NCBI GenBank assembly: GCA_018500075.1
Contig: JAHBAN010000028.1
Span: forward strand, 1-39,770
Length of the DNA: 39,770 nucleotides
Direction: 5' to 3'
From: Flavobacteriia bacterium
Lineage (GTDB): Bacteria; Bacteroidota; Bacteroidia; Flavobacteriales; Flavobacteriaceae
Below the pieces are notes generated by a model that saw only the letters and a program-made list of their open reading frames with translations, searched no databases and had not been told where the DNA came from. Every line of letters begins with the position of its first letter. Positions within the stretch are counted from its first letter, which is position 1. The position numbers were made by a program, and so were the translations under genes. Below, one piece after another: positions 1 to 7,777 of this stretch.

Positions 1-106
1 CGCCGGGCATGACAGCCGCGGCGAGCTGCTCGGCGCGTGCCAAGAGCGCGGCCAGATTGGCCGTCGTGGCTTCGGCTCGGCTGCGCAGAGGCAGCGCCTC
101 ATTCAT
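1..106 (-). CDS. DUF58 domain protein, N-terminal fragment (cut by window edge)
   Basis: An ATG at 106 opens a frame that runs off the left edge. About 35 codons are visible. The peptide begins MNEALPLRSRAEATTANLAA and continues through an alanine-rich helix to VMPG, which resembles the start of DUF58 proteins (a helix with RAE, then PG before the HGRRRAG-type motif). The ATG overlaps the stop of the MoxR ATPase gene by four bases (ATGA), so the two are translationally coupled. MoxR followed by DUF58 is a classic pair, in which DUF58 proteins act with MoxR ATPases in poorly understood chaperone-like or envelope functions. The family call rests on this short stretch plus context. Confidence 0.7.
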   Translation of the reverse strand, partial: MNEALPLRSRAEATTANLAALLARAEQLAAAVMPG

Positions 107-1110
107 GCGACGTCTTTCAGTCGCGCAGTTTCGGCGATCCCGGCCTCAATCAGGCTGTCCAGGCTTTCACCGCGTGCGAGCGCTGCAAAATTCAGCGCCA
201 TGCGGTGTTTCAAAACCGGTTTGGCCATCGCAATGACGTCAGAGGCATCAGGGGCAAGCCGCCCTTGCAACAAGGCGCGCGCGCGCACCGTGAGCATCAG
301 GGCTTGGCTGGCGCGCGGACCCGGCCCCCATGCCACAGTTTCGCGCACGCGCTCACTGGCACCGGCCTCGTCAGGCCGCAGTGCGCGCACAAGGTCCAAA
401 ATGCTTTCCATAACATCTTCACCGACAGGCATCCGGCGCAATACCGCTTGGGCGGCCAGAAGCTCTTGTGCAGAAAAGATAGTTTGCACCGCCTTTTCGG
501 ATACCCCTGTTGTGGCGAGCAAAATTTGCCGCTCGGTCGCAAGATCGGGGTAACCAACGTCAATCCGCACGAGGAAGCGGTCCAGCTGCGCTTCCGGCAA
601 CGGATAGGTGCCTTCCTGCTCAATTGGGTTTTGTGTTGCGAGAACATGGAAGGGCTTTGCCAAATCGCGCTCTTGCCCGGCGACACTGACCTGCTGCTCC
701 TGCATGGCTTGCAGGAGAGCAGATTGCGTTCTTGGACTTGCGCGGTTGATTTCGTCGGCCATCAGGAGCTGGCAGAAAACAGGCCCCTCCATGAATTTGA
801 AAGCACGGCTGCCGTCGGCACTGGTTTCAAGCACTTCGGAGCCAAGAATATCTGCGGGCATCAAATCGGGCGTGAACTGGACCCGTTTGCTTTCAAGGCC
901 CATCACGGTTCCAACGGTTTCGACCAGCCGTGTTTTGCCCAGGCCAGGCAGCCCGATGAGAAGCCCGTGCCCGCCACATAAAAGGGCTGCGAGTGTCAAA
1001 TCGACAACGCGCTCTTGCCCGATGAAGCGGCGCGTGATTTCGGCCTTTGCTGCAGACAGGCGGTCTTCGAGAGTCTCGATCTCTGCAAGCAAATTGTCTG
1101 CATCGCCCAT
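103..1110 (-). CDS. MoxR family AAA+ ATPase
   Basis: This 335-residue protein is of usual MoxR length. After an N-terminal helix it has a Walker A motif GLPGLGKT near residues 53-60, a Walker B LLMADEINRA, and the sensor region ATQNPIEQEGTYPLPEAQLD typical of AAA_3 ATPases, followed by a C-terminal lid. The ATG at 1110 has GGAG seven bases upstream. MoxR proteins are thought to be ATP-driven chaperones that mature partner complexes, often with DUF58 and von Willebrand A proteins; the next gene is a DUF58 protein overlapping by four bases. The gene is divergent from the DUF1285 gene, so the 56-base gap 1111-1166 must hold both promoters. The specific client is unknown. Confidence 0.93.
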   Translation of the reverse strand: MGDADNLLAEIETLEDRLSAAKAEITRRFIGQERVVDLTLAALLCGGHGLLIGLPGLGKTRLVETVGTVMGLESKRVQFTPDLMPADILGSEVLETSADGSRAFKFMEGPVFCQLLMADEINRASPRTQSALLQAMQEQQVSVAGQERDLAKPFHVLATQNPIEQEGTYPLPEAQLDRFLVRIDVGYPDLATERQILLATTGVSEKAVQTIFSAQELLAAQAVLRRMPVGEDVMESILDLVRALRPDEAGASERVRETVAWGPGPRASQALMLTVRARALLQGRLAPDASDVIAMAKPVLKHRMALNFAALARGESLDSLIEAGIAETARLKDVA

Positions 1111-1166
1111 GGCAATTCTCCAAATGAAACACTACGTTCAGAGTCAGTCTAAACAGAAACTTACAA

Positions 1167-1772
1167 ATGGCAAAATCAATGAGCGGACAAAATACCGTGA
1201 ACCCGAGCGCCGAAAGTATCGCCGCTTCTGCGCGCGCGGCTGCAAAGGGGCGCGGTCTTCCGCCTGTCCATCTTTGGAACCCGCCGCATTGTGGCGACCT
1301 TGATATGCGCATCGCCCGAGACGGCACCTGGTTTTATATGGGAACGCCGATTGGCCGCCCCGAGCTTGTGCGGCTTTTCTCCACGATTTTGCGCAGGGAC
1401 GGCGACGCCTATGTCTTGGTCACGCCGGTTGAGAAGGTCGGAATAACCGTTGATGACGCTCCTTTTGTGGCTGTTGATTTTGAAGTGACCGGCGCTGGAA
1501 AAAGCCAATCACTCACCTTCACAACAAATGTAGGGGACAAGGCCCAAGCCGGCCCCGATGCGCCCATTCGTGTCGAGCGCGATCCGGAGACAGGCGAGCC
1601 TTCGCCCTATGTGCGGATTCGAGCCAATCTTGATGCGCTGATTGACCGGAAAAGTTTTTATCGGCTCGTGGATATCGCGACATCCGAGCCTCACGAGGGG
1701 GTCGACTGGTTTGGCCTTTGGTCGGGCGGAGTGTTTTTTCCGATCATCCCGTCAGCGGAGTTGGCTGACTAG
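1167..1772 (+). CDS. DUF1285 domain protein
   Basis: This 201-residue protein is recognised as DUF1285 from the block PVHLWNPPHCGDLDMRIARD (residues 33-52), then GTWFYMGTPIGRPELVRLFS and the late GVDWFGLWSGGVFFPI segment. There is no signal peptide or membrane segment, so it is probably cytoplasmic. Its biochemical function is unknown to me. The start is uncertain: neither the ATG at 1167 nor the one at 1179 has a clear Shine-Dalgarno, and homologues vary at the N-terminus. It is divergent from the MoxR gene, and its stop lies three bases from the stop of flgI on the other strand, with no terminator hairpin between. Confidence 0.88.
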   Translation: MAKSMSGQNTVNPSAESIAASARAAAKGRGLPPVHLWNPPHCGDLDMRIARDGTWFYMGTPIGRPELVRLFSTILRRDGDAYVLVTPVEKVGITVDDAPFVAVDFEVTGAGKSQSLTFTTNVGDKAQAGPDAPIRVERDPETGEPSPYVRIRANLDALIDRKSFYRLVDIATSEPHEGVDWFGLWSGGVFFPIIPSAELAD

Positions 1773-1775
1773 AGG

Positions 1776-2879
1776 CTAATGCACGACGAACTCTGCATGA
1801 AGCGCGCCTGCGGCTTTGATGCTCTTTAGAATATCGATCATGTCGCGCGGTTTGACCCCGAGCGCGTTCAAGTCGGAAATCACTTCGGACAGGGTTGTGC
1901 CGTCGGGCACTTCGGCAAGATTGATACCCGGTTCGTCTTCGATATCGGCATTGGTGCGCGGCACGATGACTGTTTCTCCCTCGGCGAAAGGATTGGGCTG
2001 AACAGCAACCGGTGCTTCCTGAATGCGCAGGGTCAAGCCGCCCTGGCTGACGGCAACACGCGAGATGCGCACATCTTCCCCCATCACAATCGTGCCGGAC
2101 CGTTGGTCTACGACGACGCGCGCCCGGCGTTCCGGGCGGACCATAATATTTTCAATTTCGCCAATGGCGTGCGCTGTGGAGCGGCGCCCTGTCGCCTCGA
2201 CATTGATTTGGACAGTTCCGGAATCAAGCATGGACGCGACGCGCTTGCCAAAGCTTCGGTTGATGGCGTTTTCAATCCGCCCCGCCGTTGTAAAATCAGC
2301 TTCACGCAAAGCCAGTCTCAGCGTGCTGAGGGAGGAAAGTTCAAAATCGATCTCGCGCTCGACACGGGCGCCAGAGGGGATCACGCCCGCCGTCGGAACG
2401 CCTTTGACAACGCCTCCGGCCTCGCCTTCGGCCGCGGCACCGCCTGCAATAATCGTGCCTTGTGCAACGGCATAGATTTGCCCATCCGCCGCATTGAGGG
2501 GCGTCATGATCAAAGTGCCGCCCATCAAGCTCTTGGCATCTCCAATCGCCGAGACATTGACATCAATGGTGCCGCCGGCGCGGGCAAAAGCCGGCAGCTC
2601 GGCGGTTACAAAAACCGCAGCAACATTTTTGGGGCGGTATTGCTCGCCACTGACATTGACACCGAGCCGCTCCAGAATATTTGACATTATTTCTTCGGTA
2701 AACGGGGCGTTCCGTATCCCGTCACCCGTGCCATTCAGGCCAACGACAAGGCCATATCCGATCAGATCATTGCCGCGCACACCGTCAAATTCCACAAGGT
2801 CCTTAATCCGGACCTCGCTGGCCTGAGCGGCGCCTGACAGCACCAGACTGGTCAGGATAAGGAGCAGACTTTTTATCAT
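1776..2879 (-). CDS. flgI: Flagellar P-ring protein FlgI
   Basis: This 367-residue protein has a signal peptide (MIKSLLLILTSLVLSGAAQA, about 20 residues), then the FlgI opening EVRIKDLVEFDGVRGNDLIG and YGLVVGLNGTGDG. The rest matches FlgI end to end, including SLMGGTLIMTPLNAADGQIYA and the C-terminal segment LGVKPRDMIDILKSIKAAGAL. FlgI is exported by Sec to the periplasm and forms the P ring, the bushing around the flagellar rod in the peptidoglycan layer. The start ATG overlaps the flgL stop by four bases, making flgI the last gene of motB-flgE-flgK-flgL-flgI. Its usual partners flgA and flgH are not in the window. Confidence 0.97.
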   Translation of the reverse strand: MIKSLLLILTSLVLSGAAQASEVRIKDLVEFDGVRGNDLIGYGLVVGLNGTGDGIRNAPFTEEIMSNILERLGVNVSGEQYRPKNVAAVFVTAELPAFARAGGTIDVNVSAIGDAKSLMGGTLIMTPLNAADGQIYAVAQGTIIAGGAAAEGEAGGVVKGVPTAGVIPSGARVEREIDFELSSLSTLRLALREADFTTAGRIENAINRSFGKRVASMLDSGTVQINVEATGRRSTAHAIGEIENIMVRPERRARVVVDQRSGTIVMGEDVRISRVAVSQGGLTLRIQEAPVAVQPNPFAEGETVIVPRTNADIEDEPGINLAEVPDGTTLSEVISDLNALGVKPRDMIDILKSIKAAGALHAEFVVH

Positions 2880-3883
2880 CTCAAGAACCCCACGAGGGAA
2901 AGCTGTGAGAGCTTTGCCGTGGCTGTATACAAGCTTTCCAGCCTGAATTGTGTGGCTTCCAGCTTTACGATTGTATCGTATGGATCGGCAGAGAGCAGCT
3001 CTGTCCGGGCGATCTCAAGGCTGGTGTTTTGGGCGGTCAAACGAATGCCGGCATCTTCGATCCGAGCCTCGGCATAGCCCAGCGCCCCCCGCGTCGCTGT
3101 CAGGCCGTCGACGGCGCTCAAGCTCAGCTCGCCGGCCCGCTCGAGCATGGCCGCACGTGTGGCATCTGACAGCACAAGTGCAGCATCGGCGGACAGGGCC
3201 GCCATGGCCGCAGATTTGAGCGTCATTTTAAAGGCGGCGTCATCGCCTTTGATCTTGAGATCAACGCGCTCACCATCTCCGAGATGAAAGGCCGACATAT
3301 CGCTTGTGCCGCCTGTGTAGGCCACGGTTTCATATCCGCCGCCCGCTCCGAACCAATCATCCATCGCCGTTTCGATGTCGGCGATCGTTGATTGCCCCGC
3401 AAGCGCGGCGCGAAGATCTGTGAGGATAGTATCGGCGCTCGCCAAAGCGGCGCGGTCTGTTGCATTTCCCGAAAACAGGGCGCGGCCCGCCACCGAGGTG
3501 TTGAGCGTGGAGACCAGCCCCTCAATCACCCCCTGGCCTTTTTGGGCAAGAAGATTGTTTGTGAGGGTGTTTGAGCCTTCTCCCAGCCCCAGAATATCAG
3601 CGCCCAAATCACTGATACTTTGTTGAAGATAGGTGAGGCCGGATTGCATCGCGGCAGAAAAGCCGGCGGCTTCATGGGCGGATCTGGTGAAGACGCTGTT
3701 CATTTGAAGACTGCGCTCGATATCTGTGAGATAGTTTAGATCTGCACCCAGATGCTTCATGACATCTTGCACTTTTCCGCTGGACAGCTCGCTGGTCAGC
3801 CGCGTGATCTCGGTTTTGAGTTCGGCGTTCTGGCGGCGCAAATGGAAAGATTGCGCCATATCGCCTATGGAAACTGAGTTCAT
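2876..3883 (-). CDS. flgL: Hook-filament junction protein FlgL (HAP3, flagellin-like)
   Basis: This 335-residue protein resembles the alphaproteobacterial FlgL/flagellin-like family: an N-terminal coiled-coil region (LRRQNAELKTEITRLTSELS) and a C-terminal helix ending in TAKLSQLSLVGFLR, with a variable middle. FlgL is secreted by the flagellar type III apparatus and forms the second layer of the junction between hook and filament. It follows flgK with a 4-base ATGA overlap and is followed by flgI with the same arrangement. Without context it could be taken for an atypical flagellin, but its order after flgK supports FlgL. Confidence 0.9.
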   Translation of the reverse strand: MNSVSIGDMAQSFHLRRQNAELKTEITRLTSELSSGKVQDVMKHLGADLNYLTDIERSLQMNSVFTRSAHEAAGFSAAMQSGLTYLQQSISDLGADILGLGEGSNTLTNNLLAQKGQGVIEGLVSTLNTSVAGRALFSGNATDRAALASADTILTDLRAALAGQSTIADIETAMDDWFGAGGGYETVAYTGGTSDMSAFHLGDGERVDLKIKGDDAAFKMTLKSAAMAALSADAALVLSDATRAAMLERAGELSLSAVDGLTATRGALGYAEARIEDAGIRLTAQNTSLEIARTELLSADPYDTIVKLEATQFRLESLYTATAKLSQLSLVGFLR

Positions 3884-5337
3884 CCGATGGCCCCCATTAA
3901 TACAGTCATCATATCGTCAACAGTTTGCAAAACGCGGGCATTGGCTGCGTAGGCCTGCTCGATTTGCATGAGCTTTTGCATTTCCTGATCAGAATCAACG
4001 CCGTCGTTTAACAAAAACTGCTTTGTTTCCTCTGCCCGAACGGCGGCAAATGTCAGGTTTTGCTCGGTGCTCAGGCGTTGTGCGCCAAATTTGCCGGTGA
4101 CGAGGCTTGCCAGGTCGGACGCCGAGGCGGACTGCCCCATGAAGTCTCCGGAGGCCAGGTTACGGGAGGCGTTAAATGCTGTGGAAAAGGCCTTGAGCAA
4201 GGAGGCATCTCCGACCGAGCCAAGGGTCGCTGCGCCGAACCCGTCTCGCAAACGCCAGCTTGCGCCGCCTTGGTCGGGATCGACAATCGGGTTTACGCTG
4301 ATGCGGCCAGCCATCCCCACTTCGTTTGAGGCGTCAAAATGCGCGCCGGCATCTGTGAACAGACCCGGAGAGCCGGAGGCCAGTGTGGGATCAAGCCCCG
4401 GCGCTTGTAACCGCTCGGTCAGATCCCGTGCCAACGCATCAAGCTCTGACTGAGCGTTGACCGCGAGATCGTCGCGAACTTGAAAGAGAGCGGCCAGCTC
4501 ACCACCGCGCAGGGGGCCGGTCTGGTGGTTTACGGATATTTCGACACCGTTGAGCGAAAGGCCTGAAAGATGACCCGCATCAAGTGTCATATGAGGCACG
4601 ATGGTGTGGGCATTCGTAAACGAGAATTCTGCGGCGGCTCCGTCTAGCAGGAGTGCGCCGCGCTGTGTGTAGAGCGCTATGCCCTGATTGGGGCGGTGCA
4701 TTTCCTTGACGGGGACCAGACTGGCGATTTCGGTGATGAGGCTTTCGCGGTGATCAACGAGGGCCGAAACATCGCGTTTTGCTGTGGAGCCACCTGCAAT
4801 TTGCACATTCAGCTCCTGAACCTGTGAGAGCTTGGTGTTCAGGCGCTCAACGGCGGAGTGGATCTGGCGATCTGCCGCCACGCGCATTTCCTGGAGGCCC
4901 TGGCTCGCCGTGTTGAGCGCTTCTGCCACCGAGCCTGCCTCGCGCACGACCTGATCAAGGCGTCCGGCAAGATCGGGACGGCTGATTGCCGAGACAAGAG
5001 CCGCCTCGAATCGGGCCATGCGGGCGGTCAGAGAGCTTGCCTCATCCGGTGTGCCAACAAGCTGTTCAAGCTTGGTTTGAAAGTTTGCAAGGTTCTGTTG
5101 GGCGGCTTGGTTTGAGTTTGCATCACGCATTTCTGCAACAAGGGCCGGCTGGCGGTGCCGCACCGTTCCGAGCACGGTCACACCGCCGCCGCGCGCGTCT
5201 TGTGATAATAGTTCAACGTCGCGCCGACCATATCCCTCGGTCATGGAGTTGGCCAAGTTGGACGAGACAATCTGGGCCGAGCGAGTCGCCGCTGTCAGGC
5301 CGCTGATCGCGTTGGAAAGTGCTCCGGATAAAGACAT
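3880..5337 (-). CDS. flgK: Hook-associated protein 1, FlgK
   Basis: This 485-residue protein starts with the rod/hook family motif (LSGALSNAISGLTAATRSAQ, then SSNLANSMTEGYGRRDVEL) and ends with the matching C-terminal helix DSDQEMQKLMQIEQAYAANA, RVLQTVDDMMTVLMGAIG. Both termini form the coiled-coil D0 domain found in FlgK and FlgE. FlgK is the first junction protein between hook and filament. The start has AAGG four bases upstream. It lies 57 bases downstream of flgE, with a strong hairpin in that gap, and is coupled by overlap to flgL. Confidence 0.96.
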   Translation of the reverse strand: MSLSGALSNAISGLTAATRSAQIVSSNLANSMTEGYGRRDVELLSQDARGGGVTVLGTVRHRQPALVAEMRDANSNQAAQQNLANFQTKLEQLVGTPDEASSLTARMARFEAALVSAISRPDLAGRLDQVVREAGSVAEALNTASQGLQEMRVAADRQIHSAVERLNTKLSQVQELNVQIAGGSTAKRDVSALVDHRESLITEIASLVPVKEMHRPNQGIALYTQRGALLLDGAAAEFSFTNAHTIVPHMTLDAGHLSGLSLNGVEISVNHQTGPLRGGELAALFQVRDDLAVNAQSELDALARDLTERLQAPGLDPTLASGSPGLFTDAGAHFDASNEVGMAGRISVNPIVDPDQGGASWRLRDGFGAATLGSVGDASLLKAFSTAFNASRNLASGDFMGQSASASDLASLVTGKFGAQRLSTEQNLTFAAVRAEETKQFLLNDGVDSDQEMQKLMQIEQAYAANARVLQTVDDMMTVLMGAIG

Positions 5338-5363
5338 ATCATCACCTTGAAAATGACACTCAA

Positions 5364-5386
5364 GCGCGCAGTGTCACACTGCGCGC
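5364..5386 (-). terminator. Perfect 10-bp hairpin in the flgE-flgK gap (attenuator or mRNA processing element)
   Basis: GCGCGCAGTG (5364-5373) and CACTGCGCGC (5377-5386) are perfect inverted repeats with a 3-base loop, eight bases after the flgE stop on the minus strand. No clean T-run follows, so it is probably a partial attenuator or a 3' stabiliser of the flgE message rather than a full terminator. Confidence 0.5.
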
Positions 5387-5394
5387 CCTAGGGG

Positions 5395-6696
5395 TTATCG
5401 TTTGATATTGGCCGTCTCTTGCAGCATTTCATCGACGGTTTGGATGACTTTTGCGTTTGACGTATAGGCGCGCTGGGTCTCGATCATTGCGGTCAGTTCG
5501 CCCGCGACATCTGTTGTGGATTCTTCGCGGGCAAAGGCCACGATATCGCCTGTTGGCCCATCACCTGCATCCCATAGAAAGTATGATCCGCTTTGGGGGG
5601 AGGGCAAATAGGTTTGCTGGTCGAGCGCCACCATACCGTTTGGATTGGGCAGGGAGACCATCGGAATCTGGTAGATTGTCTTGGTGATTCCGGTGTCAAA
5701 AAAGGCGTGGACAAAGCCGTTTTGGTCCACCTCCACAGAGGTCATGTTTCCAACCGGGGTTCCATCTTTTGAAATCGAAACCGGCGCAAACGTATCAGAC
5801 AATTGCGTGAGGCCGTCAGAGGTTCCGACCTCGCCAATGTTCAGTGTCATGGGGCCGCCGGCGACTGTGACTTCGAGCACGCCGGTCAGCGGATCGTAGG
5901 CGCCGCCCGTGAGGGTCGCGACAGAGGCCAATGTGCCGCCTGCGGTCCGGCTGTCGTCAAAGGTGAGCGTGTATTCGCCAATCACCGTTCCCGGAGTGGC
6001 TGAATCCGTGATTGTCATTGTCCATTCGTTGGAGACGCCTGTTGCGGGCACAGTGGGGGAAAATGAAATCGAGACGCTCTCGGATGTGCCCATATTGTCG
6101 TAATACTCGATCGACAGCTCCGAGGGCGCGCCATCTGCGCCCGCTTCCGTTTCGGTTGCAGGCAAGTTCACTCCGAGATCAATTTTTGTCGTTGGTTCGC
6201 CTGTAAACTGGTTCACGTTGATCTGGACCGGCTTCAGCCCGTCTGTCGTATCACGCGGGTAGGTCGGGATGGTGCCATCTGGCAGAGCGGGCCAGCCGAG
6301 CAGAACGAGGCCCGCTTCGCTGCGCAGATAGCCGTTTGAATCGGTTCGGAACGATCCGGTCGTGGCAAGAAGCATTTGCGACTGGCCATTGCCTGTATTG
6401 ATCTCTGAATCGCGGGCCACGGGCAAAAACCCGTTGCCCCGCACCGCGATATCTGTCGGGTTTGACGATGCGACAAGCGCGCCGCGTTCGCTGATCAGGC
6501 GTTGCGTGGTGGAGCGCACCCCACCCGCGGAATATGTGCCGCCGGTCGAGGAAATAACCATCGAATGAAAATCTGCCTCCATCCGTTTGTAGCCATAGGT
6601 GGCCGAGTTGGCGATATTGTCCGAAATCGCCGCGAGCCGGGTCGCATTGGCTGTTAGGCCTGCGACACCGGCATTGAGAGAGGAGGAAATTGTCAT
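5395..6696 (-). CDS. flgE: Flagellar hook protein FlgE
   Basis: The ATG at 6696 is chosen because MTISSSLNAGVAGLTANATR is the expected FlgE N-terminus and AAAGG lies about eight bases upstream; the frame stays open 13 codons further but that part is not FlgE-like. The 433-residue protein has the N-terminal motif SDNIANSATYGYKRM, central hook domains (NQFTGEPTTKIDLGVNLPAT, ELSIEYYDNMGT) and the C-terminal helix ETQRAYTSNAKVIQTVDEML. FlgE polymerises into the curved hook that joins rod and filament. It sits 94 bases downstream of motB. A near-consensus CtrA box at 6755-6770 suggests its own promoter. Confidence 0.96.
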   Translation of the reverse strand: MTISSSLNAGVAGLTANATRLAAISDNIANSATYGYKRMEADFHSMVISSTGGTYSAGGVRSTTQRLISERGALVASSNPTDIAVRGNGFLPVARDSEINTGNGQSQMLLATTGSFRTDSNGYLRSEAGLVLLGWPALPDGTIPTYPRDTTDGLKPVQINVNQFTGEPTTKIDLGVNLPATETEAGADGAPSELSIEYYDNMGTSESVSISFSPTVPATGVSNEWTMTITDSATPGTVIGEYTLTFDDSRTAGGTLASVATLTGGAYDPLTGVLEVTVAGGPMTLNIGEVGTSDGLTQLSDTFAPVSISKDGTPVGNMTSVEVDQNGFVHAFFDTGITKTIYQIPMVSLPNPNGMVALDQQTYLPSPQSGSYFLWDAGDGPTGDIVAFAREESTTDVAGELTAMIETQRAYTSNAKVIQTVDEMLQETANIKR

Positions 6697-6754
6697 GGAT
6701 ACGCCTTTCTGCTGCATCAAACGCTTCTTGAGCAACAGACCTAACGCCTCACAC

Positions 6755-6770
6755 TTAACACCGGGCTAAC
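6755..6770. promoter_or_regulatory. Near-consensus CtrA box upstream of flgE
   Basis: The sequence TTAA-CACCGGG-CTAAC matches the CtrA consensus TTAA-N7-TTAAC except for one base. It lies 59-74 bases upstream of the flgE start in the 94-base gap after motB. CtrA control of flagellar genes is well known in Caulobacter and in Rhodobacterales; binding here is inference. Confidence 0.5.
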
Positions 6771-6790
6771 ATCTAAAATTGAGCAGAGTT

Positions 6791-7657
6791 TCAGCGATCC
6801 GACCGCAGCAAGACAATCTCCAAACGGTTGTTGCGCACGGCCATCGGATTTTTCACCGCGAGCGACTTATCCGCATGGCCCGTCTGCCGCATAAACCTGC
6901 TCCGGGCCAAGCCGCGGTCTTCCAGCAATTCGCGCATTTTGTTGGCGCGCGCCGCCGTCACGCTCCAGACCGGATTGTCGGCCAGCACGACGGGTGCGGC
7001 GCGCATATGCGCCCCGATCGCGATGTTGTTCTCCACAAGCCCAGACACCCGCGCAATAACATCGGCCAAATCCCGCAAGACAGCGGTCGGAGTGTCACTG
7101 TTTTCCTCAAAGAGAGCGAGGTTTTCCAGATCGAAAATCTCGATGATCATGCCCTCGTCGGTCACCCGTGTGATGATATGTTTCAGGCTCTCTTTTTCGA
7201 CGATGCTTTCGCCGCCGATCCCCATCAAGGCTTCTTCGATCTTCCGATATGCCTCCTCGGCTTCCAGATCTCCGCCCTTTTCGGAGGTGGCATTTTCGCC
7301 ATTTGCGGTCATCCCCATTTCGCCCCGCGCCTGGCGCGATTCTGCGGTGTGCAGACTGCTTGCTCCGGTGCCGTTTTGGGGCAGTGTCATCTCCGAGAAG
7401 ACAGACTCGCCGCCAAAATTACCGTCGCCACCGCCCGAAACCCGCGCGATCGGAACCGTGGGGCTGAAATAATCGGCCACGCCTTTGCGCTGCTGTTCTG
7501 TTGTTGCATTCAACAGCCACATCAAGAGAAAAAAGGCCATCATAGCCGTCACGAAGTCTGCATAAGCAACTTTCCAAGCACCGCCGTGATGCCCGCCGCC
7601 GACAACTTTTTTCTTTCTCTTGATGATGACTGGCGCCAAATTGCTCTGCGCGCTCAT
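6791..7657 (-). CDS. motB: Flagellar stator protein MotB
   Basis: The ATG at 7657 is preferred over a GTG at 7666 because AAGG lies about ten bases upstream of it. The 288-residue protein has a short basic N-terminus (KRKKK), one transmembrane helix WKVAYADFVTAMMAFFLLMW with the proton-channel aspartate at D34, a periplasmic linker, and an OmpA/MotB peptidoglycan-binding domain (WSVTAARANKMRELLEDRGL, RQTGHADKS, RNNRLEIVLL). MotB anchors the stator to peptidoglycan and carries the proton path with MotA. motA is not adjacent and must lie elsewhere. The gene leads the motB-flgE-flgK-flgL-flgI group. Confidence 0.93.
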   Translation of the reverse strand: MSAQSNLAPVIIKRKKKVVGGGHHGGAWKVAYADFVTAMMAFFLLMWLLNATTEQQRKGVADYFSPTVPIARVSGGGDGNFGGESVFSEMTLPQNGTGASSLHTAESRQARGEMGMTANGENATSEKGGDLEAEEAYRKIEEALMGIGGESIVEKESLKHIITRVTDEGMIIEIFDLENLALFEENSDTPTAVLRDLADVIARVSGLVENNIAIGAHMRAAPVVLADNPVWSVTAARANKMRELLEDRGLARSRFMRQTGHADKSLAVKNPMAVRNNRLEIVLLRSDR

Positions 7658-7711
7658 ATTCACCACCTTGTTTTACTCACCCACCTTCAGAGCTAAGCCA
7701 GAACTCTTACC

Positions 7712-7767
7712 GGTGCCTTAACAAAACAAGGCATTTCTATGATCTATAAAGACCTTATTAAGGCACC
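7712..7767. repeat. Widely spaced 10-bp perfect inverted repeat between lacI-type gene and motB
   Basis: GGTGCCTTAA (7712-7721) and TTAAGGCACC (7758-7767) are perfect inverted repeats separated by 36 bases. The unit lies just after the regulator gene stop and upstream of motB, so it could be part of the motB promoter or an operator; neither is proven. Confidence 0.5.
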
Positions 7768-7777
7768 CTGACGGGCC

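Noticed and set aside
37-981. Plus-strand open frame of 314 codons opposite the MoxR gene
   Set aside because: Shadow of a MoxR ATPase with clear Walker motifs on the minus strand.
2876-3883. flgL-type gene as a second flagellin
   Set aside because: It has flagellin-like end helices but follows flgK directly and lacks the conserved flagellin N-terminus seen at 18674, so FlgL is the better call.
6779-7696. Plus-strand open frame of 305 codons opposite motB
   Set aside because: Shadow of motB; the translation is rich in His, Arg and Cys and has no family features.
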